A stretch of DNA of 64,000 nucleotides from Paenibacillus sp. J45TS6 (GTDB taxonomy: Bacteria > Bacillota > Bacilli > Paenibacillales > Paenibacillaceae), in NCBI RefSeq assembly GCF_018403285.1, contig NZ_BOSJ01000001.1, positions 1 to 64,000 on the forward strand. The letters run 5' to 3'. The notes under the pieces are model-generated. The model was not told where the DNA came from and did not search any database. It saw only the letters and a list, made by a program, of their open reading frames with translations. This document shows positions 15,768-25,518 of the stretch, in pieces (positions within the stretch are counted from its first letter, which is position 1; each line of letters opens with the position of its first letter). Both the position numbers and the translations under genes were made by a program.

Positions 15768-16536
15768 GTTCTATCACTCCGTACACTATTTTCGACCTCG
15801 AACGATCGGGTTCACGAAACCCAAGTCTTGTAAATTCGTCGCTTCCGGCTTTTTCTTTCATTACGATTCGCTTTCTTGCGACCCTGCGTGCCTCTATTAT
15901 ACTCTCTAACTGCAGCGCAGCACTATTTGCGAATGGACGAAGCGGCTTTATTCCGCTCGAATCCAGCATCGGCTGACGAAACATAGGGTCGAAATAAATA
16001 ACGTCAACGCTCTTATCTTCCATCTGCTTGAGCAAACTCAGGTGATCACTATGTTTTAGTTCAATCGATCTTAAGGCCTCATTTACCTCAGGCTTGCCTG
16101 TACGGTAGTACTTCATTCCTTCGAGTAATAAGGTATATAAGGAATGCGAGCTTTCACAAGCAATAACGTGACCGCTTTTTCCAACAGCTACAGCAAAAAC
16201 CAGGGCATCCGTACCTAATCCGGCTGTGCAATCAAGCACGGTATCTCCTTCCTTGATGTCACCTGCCGTGAGCATCGGATCACTTTCCCCCCGTAGAATC
16301 CGCTTCGCTCTGACATACCCCATACTCGGGTGAAAAGAAAGCTCTGGCTCGTTTTGGCGGTTAAGACGTGCTCCTTCCTTTACGACCACAACAATCTCAT
16401 CATCCTTGTACTCTTCTGCAAGCCGGGCTAGAGACGTTTTATTTCGCGGGACATATAAAGATCCAGTGGCTTCTGCCAACTCCATTGCTCGTTTCACTAG
16501 ATCCCCATTTTTTGTTTCCCCAGTTGTAATTAACAT
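15751..16536 (-). CDS. RsmJ-like SAM-dependent methyltransferase
   Basis: This 261-residue class I methyltransferase has the DUF548/RsmJ layout. Seen: VLDCTAGLGTDALVFA (SAM-binding motif I), the acidic end of strand 2 (VIACESS), and YFDPMFRQP (motif IV), which is the distinctive RsmJ signature. A later RKRIVMKEK strand follows. Proteobacterial RsmJ methylates 16S rRNA at G1516; whether this homologue does so is not known. CGGAG precedes the ATG. It lies 24 bp after mutL and overlaps miaA, so the run mutS-mutL-this gene-miaA-hfq reads as one transcription unit. Confidence 0.85.
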   Translation of the reverse strand: MLITTGETKNGDLVKRAMELAEATGSLYVPRNKTSLARLAEEYKDDEIVVVVKEGARLNRQNEPELSFHPSMGYVRAKRILRGESDPMLTAGDIKEGDTVLDCTAGLGTDALVFAVAVGKSGHVIACESSHSLYTLLLEGMKYYRTGKPEVNEALRSIELKHSDHLSLLKQMEDKSVDVIYFDPMFRQPMLDSSGIKPLRPFANSAALQLESIIEARRVARKRIVMKEKAGSDEFTRLGFREPDRSRSKIVYGVIELDNEQ

Positions 16537-16560
16537 AATTTCTCCGTTCCTTATTCCAAT

Positions 16561-18606
16561 TTACATAACTCTTTTAAACATTTTTTCTAAATCATACGTT
16601 GAAAAGGAAACGACTATAGGTCTTCCATGTGGACATGTGTATGGCTGCTTACACGCAGCGAGTCTTTGAAGCAAGACCTCGGCTTCTTTTTCAGTCAATT
16701 TTTGATTTGCCTTAATTGATGCCTTACATGAACACATAATAGAAGATGCTTCCCGCAGTTTTGATAAGTCAATGGACCTTTCCGATAACACCCATTCTGC
16801 CATTTCTAGAATAATTGATTCTTCACTTCCTTTTGGGAACCAGTAAGGGTAGGAAGTAACACGAAAAGTCTGCCCTCCAAAATGCTCCAGATATACACCT
16901 GCTTTCTCAAACCACGGAAGCTTCGTTTTCAGCTGTTCTGTTTCTGAAGGGGTAAACTCAAGGGTGATCGGAAGCAGCAGCTCCTGAGATGCCTCTACTG
17001 GATTACCAAACTGCTTATAATAAAACTCATAATTTATTCGCTCATGAGCAGCATGCTGATCGATCAAATAAAGCCCGCTATCATTTTGCGCTATCAAATA
17101 CGTTCCGTGATGTTGACCAATCAGAGATAGTTCTGGAAACTCAGGAAGCTCTGGTCTCTCCGAAGACTGATGATGAGGATCGTCTGGTTTGTTACTTTTG
17201 GATGCAGCGATATCACGATAATAGTCTTTAAAGGACTTATTGAGCTGAGATTGTTTTACTTGTTGACGCTCATTTCTCACTTCTGAAGAAGCTTCTGAAT
17301 AATTAAAGGGTGAAAGACGCTCCTGCTTCCCATCCGGCTGAATGTAGTCTTCATCAAGATCATCTTTCAAACCTTTGGAAGGAAGTATCTGATCCTTAGC
17401 CTGAACCTGCCCATCATAATGAACCGCGCTCTCTCTCATTTCAGTAGCAGGTAACTCTTTTTCTTCAGAAAAAGGTAACTGCTTCGCAAAAGAACCAGAG
17501 AACTGCTTGGTTTCCGCACGATCTTCAATCTTTCCTCTTGGAAAATGGAATTGTTCCTGCACAATAGAAGTGCTGCCCGGCTTACCAATCGTTTGCTTAA
17601 CCACCTGCGGTATTAACACTTCCTGCCGCAGAGCAGCATGTACAATCTCCTCTACAAAAGCGTAAAGTTCAGCTTCTTTACTAAATCGCACTTCGAGCTT
17701 AGCTGGATGCACGTTCACATCAACTAGCGACGGATGCATCTCAAGCTGTAATACGGCCAGCGGGAACCGATTAATAGGTAGTAGTGTATGGTACGCCTTA
17801 AGAAGCGCTTGGTTCAGTCCATAGTTTCTAATATATCTTCCGTTTATAATCGTTGATATTCCGTTACGGTTGGCTCTCGTAAAATCGGGCCGACTCACAA
17901 ATCCGCTAATCTTATAATCCAGGTTTTCTCCGTTTACCGGGAGCATGGTTTTGGCCGCAGAAGTTCCGTATATGGCAGCAATCACCTGAACTAAGTCTCC
18001 GTTTCCAATCGTCTGCAGCAGCATATTCCCATTATGTCTTAGGGTAAATGCGATATCGGGATGCGACAACGCCATACGGTATATCGCATCTGAGATATGA
18101 CCGAGCTCTGTCTGGATGGTCTTCATATATTTCAGTCTTGCTGGTGTATTATAGAAAAGTTCTTCTACCGTAAAATCAGTACCTTGAGAAGCGGTGATAT
18201 CTTCATGCCTTATTAATTTACCGCCTTCAATTACAATCTCTCTACCCCGCCCATCGTCCTTATTCGAGCTGACAAGACGAACTTTAGACACGGCTGCAAT
18301 ACTCGGAAGTGCTTCTCCTCGAAATCCTAAACTCGTAATTTCAAACAGATCTCTGCCATTCTCGATTTTACTTGTTGCGTGACGGTAAAAGGCGGTTTCC
18401 ATATCATCGGGATCTATGCCGCCGCCGTTATCCGTGACACGAATCGTTTGAAGTCCCCCTTCATAGACAGAGACGTCAATTCGAGTACTGCCTGCATCGA
18501 TCGAATTTTCTACAAGCTCCTTTACTACAGAAGCGGGTCTTTCTACAACCTCACCTGCAGCAATCTGGTTTGCAATATGTTCATCCAGGACATGAATTTT
18601 AGCCAC
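16561..18606 (-). CDS. mutL: MutL, mismatch repair endonuclease
   Basis: MutL links mismatch recognition by MutS to nicking of the new strand. The N-terminal GHKL ATPase shows VKELVENSIDAG, TDNGGGI, TSLGFRGEALPSI. The linker (about 340-490) is poorly conserved and Gln/Ser/Glu-rich. The C-terminal domain has the metal-dependent endonuclease motif DQHAAHERINYE (near residue 514) and the CPHGRP motif, so strand nicking is expected; this fits a bacterium without MutH. The start is GTG at 18606, with GGGAGGG upstream. It follows mutS by 37 bp. Confidence 0.97.
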   Translation of the reverse strand: MAKIHVLDEHIANQIAAGEVVERPASVVKELVENSIDAGSTRIDVSVYEGGLQTIRVTDNGGGIDPDDMETAFYRHATSKIENGRDLFEITSLGFRGEALPSIAAVSKVRLVSSNKDDGRGREIVIEGGKLIRHEDITASQGTDFTVEELFYNTPARLKYMKTIQTELGHISDAIYRMALSHPDIAFTLRHNGNMLLQTIGNGDLVQVIAAIYGTSAAKTMLPVNGENLDYKISGFVSRPDFTRANRNGISTIINGRYIRNYGLNQALLKAYHTLLPINRFPLAVLQLEMHPSLVDVNVHPAKLEVRFSKEAELYAFVEEIVHAALRQEVLIPQVVKQTIGKPGSTSIVQEQFHFPRGKIEDRAETKQFSGSFAKQLPFSEEKELPATEMRESAVHYDGQVQAKDQILPSKGLKDDLDEDYIQPDGKQERLSPFNYSEASSEVRNERQQVKQSQLNKSFKDYYRDIAASKSNKPDDPHHQSSERPELPEFPELSLIGQHHGTYLIAQNDSGLYLIDQHAAHERINYEFYYKQFGNPVEASQELLLPITLEFTPSETEQLKTKLPWFEKAGVYLEHFGGQTFRVTSYPYWFPKGSEESIILEMAEWVLSERSIDLSKLREASSIMCSCKASIKANQKLTEKEAEVLLQRLAACKQPYTCPHGRPIVVSFSTYDLEKMFKRVM

Positions 18607-18643
18607 CTTTTAACCCTCCCTTTATTTCAAACTATATTTTAAA

Positions 18644-21406
18644 TTATAGATCATTTACTTTCATTTTCAGGTCATTCACAAACTGCATTGTTTCCAGCGG
18701 GGTCATATTCATTAAATCCGCTGTTTTTAGTTTCTTGATGATTTGCTTCACAGCTGGATCTACCTCTGAGTGGGTTGCTTTTTTCTTCGGTATCATGTCT
18801 TCTTCATCAAAAATCGAAAGCTGAACTACTTCTGTATCTTGCGTATTCTCTTCCGCTGTCTCGAATAGCGGTGATTCCATGACATATTCATCTGTCTTAC
18901 GTCCATCCAGCTCGGATTTTAGATCAGAATGCGTGTTATCCTCAGAAGTTGCCGCGCTTTGTTCTCTGCCAGCAGCAGACTCTGCCTGTGCATTCTTCTC
19001 ATGATCATGCTTGTCCATCGTACCCATCGTCTCATGAATGAGACCCTTTGCTCGCTCGATAATTGAGCCAGGCAGACCTGCAAGTCTAGCTACATAAATA
19101 CCGTAACTGCTGCTCGCAGCCCCCGGAATTAATTTGCGCAGGAACTGAACTTCATCTTCTTTCTCCTGAACTGCCATCGAGTAGTTGCGAAGAGAAGATA
19201 GACTATCCTCCAGATGAGACAGCTCATGAAAATGAGTCGATACAAGCGCCTTACAACCAATATGATCATGCACATATTCAATCACAGACTGAGCAATGGC
19301 CATTCCTTCACTTGTAGAGGTACCCCGGCCAAGCTCATCAATAATAATTAAACTCCGCGGTGTTGCTTTTTCTGTCATGATCTGAATATCAGCCATTTCA
19401 ACCATGAATGTACTTTGACCTCCAATGAGATCATCACCTGCGCCAATTCTTGTAAAAATCCGGTCCATAATCGGAACTTCTGCCTGCGCAGCAGGTACAA
19501 ACGAACCCATTTGCGCCAAAATTGAAATCAAAGCAACCTGCCGCATATAGGTGCTTTTCCCTGCCATATTAGGTCCAGTGATTAGCAAAATACGCGGATC
19601 TTCTTGTTCCATCAAGGTATCATTAGCCATAAACGATCCATCTCTCATGACGGATTCTACGACAGGGTGTCTGCCTTGCTTAATCTTCATATTAAATGCA
19701 TCCGTAATAACAGGCTTTACAAAACCTCGTTCCGCACTCACCGTAGCAAGGGATTGATAGACATCAATCTCTGCGACTTGTTCAGCGAGACGCTGAAGTC
19801 TTTTTATTTCACCTGCCAACTTATCCCGAAGTTCAATGAATAGAGAATACTCTAGTCCTACCATTTTTTCTTCGGCTTCAAGAATCAGTGACTCCTTCTC
19901 TTTCAGCTCCGGAGTGATATAACGTTCCGCATTCGCAAGCGTCTGCTTCCGCTCATACCTTCCTTCTGGCAAGGAAGCAACATTCGATTTGGTCACTTCA
20001 ATGTAATAACCGAATACTTTGTTGTATCCGATCTTAAGAGAGCGAATACCTGTTGCTTCACGCTCTCTGGCCTCAAGTTCAGCAATCCAACGTTTCCCGT
20101 TCACACTCGCATAACGCAGCTCATCAAGATGTTCATGATACCCTTCACGAATCATTCCCCCGTCCCGTACGGAAACGGGCGGCTCCTCCACGATAGCTTC
20201 CTCGATCAGTTCCTTTAGGTCAGAACAGTGATCTAAGGAACTCGCGATCTTCTGCAATGTTTCAGATGGAGAGTTCAGACATAATTCAATCAAAGCAGGA
20301 ACCCTTGTAAGTGATACTTTTAGTGCATTCATATCCCGGCCGTTCGCATTCCCAAATGCAATCCGTCCGACTAGGCGTTCCAGATCATAGATTTCTTGCA
20401 GCTGCTCCCGAATATCCTGACGTAAGATAAACTGATGATACAACTTGTCTACCGCTTCCAGACGCTCTTCAATTTTGTTTTTTTGCAAAAGAGGTTTATC
20501 GATCCAGCGGCGGAGCATTCTTGCACCCATGGAGGTCTCCGTCTTATCAATGAGAGACAGAAGGGAGCCTTTCTTCGACCGATCGCGCACCGTTTCTACA
20601 AGTTCTAGATTCCTTCTAGTAAAAGGATCAAGGATCATATAGTTATCAGGTTCATAAGTCGATACCTCTGTAAGCTGACCAAGAGAGCGTCTTTGCGTCT
20701 CATGAAGATACGAGAATAAAGTCGCGAGACAGTGCTGACGTTCTTCACCAAGTCTTGCCCATACCGTTTCTCCAAACTGCTCAATAACGAAGTCAGCTTT
20801 ATTCTTCTCATATTCCGTATAGGTAACAGGACGATTCCCCGTCATCAGTTCACTCTTTACCGTATGGAGAAGGGCTGCGTCACCAAGAATCTCTGACGGT
20901 TCATAAATCCCAATTTCATCTTTTAGCCACTTTTCAGAATAAAGGGCTGATGTTAAATAAAGTTCGCCCGTAGATAGATCACATGCGGAAATGGCGATCA
21001 TTCCGTTTTTCTGTGTGAGGCAGACCATATAGTTATTGCTTTTATCGCCAAGCGTCTTGCCTTCCATCACGGTTCCCGGCGTAATGACACGCACAATTTC
21101 CCTGCGTACCATCCCTTTTGTTGTTGCCGCATCTTCCATCTGTTCACAGATGGCTACTTTATATCCTTTTTCAATCAAACGATGAATATAGTTATCAGCA
21201 GAGTGATAAGGCACTCCGCACATCGGAATTTTTTCACCTACTCCGCCTTCCCGGCCGGTAAGTGTAATCTCTAGTTCCTTAGCGGCAAGTATTGCATCTT
21301 CAAAAAACATTTCATAAAAATCGCCTAAACGAAAAAAAAGAAACGCATCTTGCGCTTGCTCTTTTACTTTCAAATATTGCTGAATCATCGGCGTATATTG
21401 TGCCAT
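18644..21406 (-). CDS. mutS: MutS, mismatch recognition ATPase
   Basis: MutS binds mismatches and short loops. The N-terminal domain has the mismatch-probing DFYEMFF. The ATPase domain has Walker A GPNMAGKST (near 609-617), GAGDDLIGGQSTFMVEM, the Walker B region IIIDELGRGTSTSEG, and STHFHELSHLE. At 920 residues it is longer than the usual 850-870: the extra length is an acidic, Gln/Ser/Glu-rich linker (about 795-880) before the C-terminal helices VKQIIKKLKTADLMNMTPLE. AGGAG precedes the ATG. It lies between the amidoligase gene and mutL; cotE-mutS-mutL order is shared with Bacillus. Confidence 0.97.
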   Translation of the reverse strand: MAQYTPMIQQYLKVKEQAQDAFLFFRLGDFYEMFFEDAILAAKELEITLTGREGGVGEKIPMCGVPYHSADNYIHRLIEKGYKVAICEQMEDAATTKGMVRREIVRVITPGTVMEGKTLGDKSNNYMVCLTQKNGMIAISACDLSTGELYLTSALYSEKWLKDEIGIYEPSEILGDAALLHTVKSELMTGNRPVTYTEYEKNKADFVIEQFGETVWARLGEERQHCLATLFSYLHETQRRSLGQLTEVSTYEPDNYMILDPFTRRNLELVETVRDRSKKGSLLSLIDKTETSMGARMLRRWIDKPLLQKNKIEERLEAVDKLYHQFILRQDIREQLQEIYDLERLVGRIAFGNANGRDMNALKVSLTRVPALIELCLNSPSETLQKIASSLDHCSDLKELIEEAIVEEPPVSVRDGGMIREGYHEHLDELRYASVNGKRWIAELEAREREATGIRSLKIGYNKVFGYYIEVTKSNVASLPEGRYERKQTLANAERYITPELKEKESLILEAEEKMVGLEYSLFIELRDKLAGEIKRLQRLAEQVAEIDVYQSLATVSAERGFVKPVITDAFNMKIKQGRHPVVESVMRDGSFMANDTLMEQEDPRILLITGPNMAGKSTYMRQVALISILAQMGSFVPAAQAEVPIMDRIFTRIGAGDDLIGGQSTFMVEMADIQIMTEKATPRSLIIIDELGRGTSTSEGMAIAQSVIEYVHDHIGCKALVSTHFHELSHLEDSLSSLRNYSMAVQEKEDEVQFLRKLIPGAASSSYGIYVARLAGLPGSIIERAKGLIHETMGTMDKHDHEKNAQAESAAGREQSAATSEDNTHSDLKSELDGRKTDEYVMESPLFETAEENTQDTEVVQLSIFDEEDMIPKKKATHSEVDPAVKQIIKKLKTADLMNMTPLETMQFVNDLKMKVNDL

Positions 21407-21511
21407 GATATTTATCCACTCCTGCTACACGTTGTAAAGCTTACATATCTTTTATCTAAGATACGGCTTTCTATCGTTCAGATCTCTATTATAACAAAAA
21501 GACTAAGCATG

Positions 21512-22741
21512 TCATGGCTCTAGCGGAATATTCCACAAAGGCCGGATATCCCTTGTTTCATCCCACGTCTTTCCTTCATATAAGGCAGACACTAGCGGAC
21601 TTATATATTTATGAAATTTGCGGTATTCAGGAAGGAGAATCATTTCTTGCAAAAGGGGCTCCATAACAGAACGCAGCAAAACCTGGTCCCCTTCATAAAA
21701 AGCTGCATGGATCACTGGCTGATCCAGCGGCCGCAGGTTTAGTCTCCGGTACTGAGAAGCAATAAGTCCTGCCATAGCCACGACCCCTTTTGCGATCATG
21801 GGAGAGACTAGAAAGCTCGGCAGCGTACGATATTCAAATCCTCCGTAGGGCTGAACTCGAAAATCTCCCAGGTATCCATAACGAGGCCTTCTTCCGGCAC
21901 TTCTCGGATCTTCCAGTATAGCAACAGGCAGCGCTAAATAATTGTCGAGTGCTCTTAGGAGCTCAAAGCTAAGCACCACCCGGCTAAAATGTACGTGTCC
22001 CCCTAGAGGAATCCCTTTTACAGGCATTCCTCCTGCACACCAGATTAAAGAACGATCAGTAATTAGGGAAGAAGCCGTACGAAACGCATGCATAAGGTGT
22101 GTTATGAGTTCTCTCGGTTCCGCACTCGGACTTGGACGGAGTTCGGCTACAGGATAAACCCTTCTTCCTTCCCGAGAAATCGAGTCACATCCCGCTTCTC
22201 CCTGACGATCCAAAAACTGAGAAGCAGGAACCATAGATCTGTCTTCACGTAATAGTAAAAACTCAGGGTCCATACCAAGTACCGGTACAGTGCCCGCTTC
22301 TACTTCTGCTTCCAAAGCGAGTTCTGTTTCCCTTACAGCCTGTTCGTACATCTGACGAATGTCATCACTTAGGAGCCAAGGATAATCGTTGACACTCGTA
22401 ACGACAGCTCCTTTCTCCGATGCTTCCAGCACAATCTCTGCGTGCACTAAATTCAGTGCATATGCTGCCTTTACAGCGGCACGCTCAATTCTTCTATAAC
22501 GGGACGTTTCTTCTATTTTTAGTACGGATATCTCTTTCACTTGTTTTATTCCTGTGTATACTACCTTCCGAACTCGCAATGCCTTCAGCTGACTAACTAG
22601 CACTTCATAATATACTTTAAAATGATTTTCTTGCTCTCTATGTATAGAGAGGGCGGAACCGAGACCCGAACGTTTTAGTCTCGCAGTTCGTTCTGCGATA
22701 GACATCTGCTCATATAAAGGCAAATTCCGGATTACTGCCAT
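21512..22741 (-). CDS. Predicted COOH-NH2 ligase (amidoligase, glutamine-synthetase fold)
   Basis: The 409-residue protein has two parts. Residues 1-150 are a helical region I cannot assign. Residues about 153-310 hold the marks of the phage-type COOH-NH2 ligases, distant glutamine synthetase relatives: GMDPEF (Glu160), AELRPSP (Glu200), GGHVHFS (His249, His251) and FEYRTLPSF (Glu303, Arg305). These match the metal and ATP ligands of glutamine synthetase (family knowledge). Such enzymes are expected to join an amino group to a carboxylate on a peptide or protein. It lies between cotE and mutS, so a role in spore-coat modification is a reasonable guess. AAGGAG precedes the ATG. Confidence 0.78.
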   Translation of the reverse strand: MAVIRNLPLYEQMSIAERTARLKRSGLGSALSIHREQENHFKVYYEVLVSQLKALRVRKVVYTGIKQVKEISVLKIEETSRYRRIERAAVKAAYALNLVHAEIVLEASEKGAVVTSVNDYPWLLSDDIRQMYEQAVRETELALEAEVEAGTVPVLGMDPEFLLLREDRSMVPASQFLDRQGEAGCDSISREGRRVYPVAELRPSPSAEPRELITHLMHAFRTASSLITDRSLIWCAGGMPVKGIPLGGHVHFSRVVLSFELLRALDNYLALPVAILEDPRSAGRRPRYGYLGDFRVQPYGGFEYRTLPSFLVSPMIAKGVVAMAGLIASQYRRLNLRPLDQPVIHAAFYEGDQVLLRSVMEPLLQEMILLPEYRKFHKYISPLVSALYEGKTWDETRDIRPLWNIPLEP

Positions 22742-22767
22742 CCCGCTTCCACCCTTCTCCTTCAGGC

Positions 22768-22801
22768 TAAAAAAAATAAAAAAAGGAGGGCTGCCGCCCT
22801 C
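22768..22801 (-). terminator. cotE terminator
   Basis: The minus-strand stem GAGGGC / GCCCTC around a GGCA loop is followed by TTTTTTTATTTTTTTT. A second small hairpin (GCCGAA/TTCGGC, 22804-22818) precedes it. The amidoligase start lies only 27 bp beyond the T run, so that gene relies on readthrough or on a promoter inside this segment. Confidence 0.85.
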
Positions 22802-22852
22802 TACGCCGAAGAGTTCGGCGCATATGATGCACTATACAGATCGAAAAAGCAA

Positions 22853-23410
22853 TTACAATTCATCATCCAGTGAGTCTGGATCAAGTTCATCAAAATCTGC
22901 TTCGACTGTACCAAAATCATAATCTTTGTCATCGTCCCCACAGCCATGAGGACTAACAAGCACATTGACTTTAGTTTCGGCAATCAGTTCGACGGCGAAT
23001 TCGCGTTCCACCCGAATAAGTACACTCTCACCATTTGAAGATACACTTGCTTCTACGCAGCTCGGCTCCTGTGTTGACTCCGCAGAAACCTCTACAGTAG
23101 AAGCACGGTGTTTCGGATCAAGGTACGACAGTGGAACATTCTCTACATAAGACACTGTTTCCTTAGCAACGTCGGTTTGAGAGTTTTGGTCATAAGAATA
23201 CCAAATATTGATATCGTAAGTACCAATCACTTCAATTCCGTCACCAGCCGCAACCGCCTCGTACTCGTGATTTATAATCCATGCACCTAAAATACTGGTA
23301 GGATTATGTGGCGGAGTCACAGTATGTGTTACGGTAGAGAACTTACGACCTTTGCCGCAGATCGCTTTCGTTATAATCTCTCTACATTGTTGTTTATGAC
23401 CTAATGACAT
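22853..23410 (-). CDS. cotE: CotE, spore outer-coat morphogenetic protein
   Basis: CotE directs assembly of the outer spore coat around SpoIVA. The 185-residue protein begins MSLGHKQQCREIITKAICGKG and contains the conserved PPHNPTSILGAWIINH and DINIWYSY. The C-terminus is strongly acidic (DDDKDYDFG ... DPDSLDDEL), as in other CotE proteins. I start it at 23410, where GGAGGAGG lies seven bases upstream; the frame is open seven codons further. It heads the cotE-amidoligase-mutS-mutL segment and has its own terminator. Confidence 0.95.
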   Translation of the reverse strand: MSLGHKQQCREIITKAICGKGRKFSTVTHTVTPPHNPTSILGAWIINHEYEAVAAGDGIEVIGTYDINIWYSYDQNSQTDVAKETVSYVENVPLSYLDPKHRASTVEVSAESTQEPSCVEASVSSNGESVLIRVEREFAVELIAETKVNVLVSPHGCGDDDKDYDFGTVEADFDELDPDSLDDEL

Positions 23411-23513
23411 CTTTGAACCTCCTCCATACAATCATTCCATTTATATGTATGCAGGACATGGGCATTTGTTGATTGATTAAGTCACTTATTTTTTCTATTA
23501 ATAAAAGATTTAT

Positions 23514-24488
23514 TTATAAAAAGCTATTCTCCTTTTGCTGACACGGAAAAGGAGCTTTATCTTTTTTCGCAATTTTTAAATATAATCCAAGTTCTCTGCA
23601 CAGTTGTCTAATCGCTGAACGTATTTCAAATTCCTCCCTTGTGGTTGGAAGGTCCATAACGCGAAACTGTTCTTCCATCTCTTGCAACAGTTTTTCGGTA
23701 CGTCCCGTATAGAACTCGGTATGAACATCGGCGCTTAGCTGATCAAATAATTCTGCTACCATCTCGGCATGTGTCATCGTTGTATATACTTGTGATATCA
23801 GATGCATCATATGCTGAATTGAATCTAGCTGCGTCTTTCGCATGTAAAAATAAACCGTCCATTCTTCGTTTGGATGAATAACCTGATTTTCGAGATACAT
23901 TTTAGAAGCTGCAATTCCGCTTGATATCACTTTTTCTGCTTCAATAATCTCTTTCCCGCCCCAAACATAAGAAGGATCCTTTAAGGTGTTAGCAAATTCC
24001 TTGAAAATCACAGAAAATAATGCATCAATGTCGTGTCTTATGTTTAATAGTTTATTATCCGGTTTCGGCATGTAAGCCATATTCACAACCATAGCCGAAC
24101 CCAGACCAATAATAAGCATCAGAATCTGAACTCCGATGACTTCAAAACTGATCTCCCCTCCGTTAAATACCCGAAATACAACAACAGAGCCGGTGACGAT
24201 GCCCTCTTTAAACCCTGCTCGTACAATCGCAGGAAAAGCGGTTAGTATATATGCTGCCAGCACCCAGTAATGAAATCCCAATACTGCAAACAGAACAGAT
24301 GCAAAAAGAAGCCCGACTACCGACGCGAAAAAACGTGCCGAAATGGTTTTCAGGCTTCTTTTGCGAGTTACGTCCACTCCAAGTATAGCGAGTAGACCTG
24401 CCGAGGTCGGACTATGCAAGCCCGCCGCATCAGCAATCAGAACAGCCATAAGAGCTGCAATAGCTGTTTTAATAACGCGAAACCCCAT
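23514..24488 (-). CDS. Aromatic acid exporter-family (YqjA/FUSC-like) membrane protein
   Basis: The 324-residue protein has an N-terminal membrane half and a soluble helical C-terminal half. The first 145 residues hold about five to six hydrophobic spans, beginning MGFRVIKTAIAALMAVLIADAAGL and including TSAGLLAILGVDVTRKRSLK, the signature of Gram-positive ArAE_1 proteins. Residues 150-310 are charged helices with DALF-type and RKTQLDSIQHM stretches. Relatives are thought to export aromatic acids; no substrate is known here. GAGGAGAG precedes the ATG. It is probably transcribed alone. Confidence 0.85.
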   Translation of the reverse strand: MGFRVIKTAIAALMAVLIADAAGLHSPTSAGLLAILGVDVTRKRSLKTISARFFASVVGLLFASVLFAVLGFHYWVLAAYILTAFPAIVRAGFKEGIVTGSVVVFRVFNGGEISFEVIGVQILMLIIGLGSAMVVNMAYMPKPDNKLLNIRHDIDALFSVIFKEFANTLKDPSYVWGGKEIIEAEKVISSGIAASKMYLENQVIHPNEEWTVYFYMRKTQLDSIQHMMHLISQVYTTMTHAEMVAELFDQLSADVHTEFYTGRTEKLLQEMEEQFRVMDLPTTREEFEIRSAIRQLCRELGLYLKIAKKDKAPFPCQQKENSFL

Positions 24489-24678
24489 GTATGATATCTC
24501 TCCTCTATCTCTATCGGCAATCTAGGTTCTACACGAATGCAGACAACCTTGTTATTACCCAAACGGATCGTAGGTATTTATCGTACATGATTTTTGTTAG
24601 CCGAACAATGTAACTTATTCGGGTGACGCTAAATCTACATATTTCCGTGTCTTTTTTACATTATTTGTTCCATTCGTG

Positions 24679-25518
24679 CTATAATTCACGGCCTCCCATC
24701 AGTTTACGTTCAAGCCAGGCTACAAGTTGGTACATCATCGTAGCAACAACGGCGATGACGATAAGACTCGACATGACGAGCGTAAAGTTAAATACCTGAA
24801 AACCATAAATAATGAGATATCCAAGCCCTTCCTTCGCAACAAGAAATTCTCCGACGATAACCCCGATCCAAGCAAGCCCCACATTCACTTTTAAAGTAGA
24901 GACAATCGCCGGAAACGAAGCAGGAAAAATAACTTTTCGAAAGATTTGCTTGCGGTTTGCTCCAAAAGTACGAACAACCTTCACATAATTCGGATCTACT
25001 TCATTAAAGCTGTTATACACAACGAGCGTTGTAATAATGACGGTAATGGAGATGGTGGTCATGATGATCGCGGTAAAACCAGCCCCAAACATGACGATAA
25101 AGATGGGCCCGAGGGCTACTTTAGGCATACTATTAAATACAACGAGGTATGGATCAAGAACCTTGGACAAGAAAGGGGACCACCAGATCAAGATGGCAAT
25201 GAGCGTTCCTAGAATAGTTCCAAGCAGAAACCCAACCACCGTCTCAAATACCGTAACGGATAAGTGACTCCAAATTTCACCGCTGGCTACATCCTTACCA
25301 AGCTGTCCAAAGATTTTAGAAGGATAACTGAAGAGCAGTACATCAATCCATTTCATTCTTCCAGCGACTTCCCACGTTAGAAACATGATAATGAGAATAC
25401 CAATCTGGGTAAGACTGACTTTTCGGCGCAAGGATTTTCGTTTGCGATTGTACTGACCATGAATTTGCCCAAGCCAGTCCTGCCCTTGAGATGGATTCAA
25501 ACCTTCTTGCTCCTTCAT
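24679..25518 (-). CDS. ABC transporter permease, SsuC/TauC/ThiX type
   Basis: The 279-residue permease has about six membrane spans after a basic N-terminal stretch (QYNRKRKSLRRK). The coupling-helix (EAA) loop is visible near EVDPNYVKVVRTFGANRKQIFRKVIFPASFPAI. This places it in the family that imports sulfonates, taurine, nitrate or thiamine precursors; the substrate cannot be read off. It is the last gene of a three-gene operon (binding protein, ATPase, permease) and overlaps the ATPase stop by four bases. GGAGGA precedes the ATG. Confidence 0.9.
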   Translation of the reverse strand: MKEQEGLNPSQGQDWLGQIHGQYNRKRKSLRRKVSLTQIGILIIMFLTWEVAGRMKWIDVLLFSYPSKIFGQLGKDVASGEIWSHLSVTVFETVVGFLLGTILGTLIAILIWWSPFLSKVLDPYLVVFNSMPKVALGPIFIVMFGAGFTAIIMTTISITVIITTLVVYNSFNEVDPNYVKVVRTFGANRKQIFRKVIFPASFPAIVSTLKVNVGLAWIGVIVGEFLVAKEGLGYLIIYGFQVFNFTLVMSSLIVIAVVATMMYQLVAWLERKLMGGREL

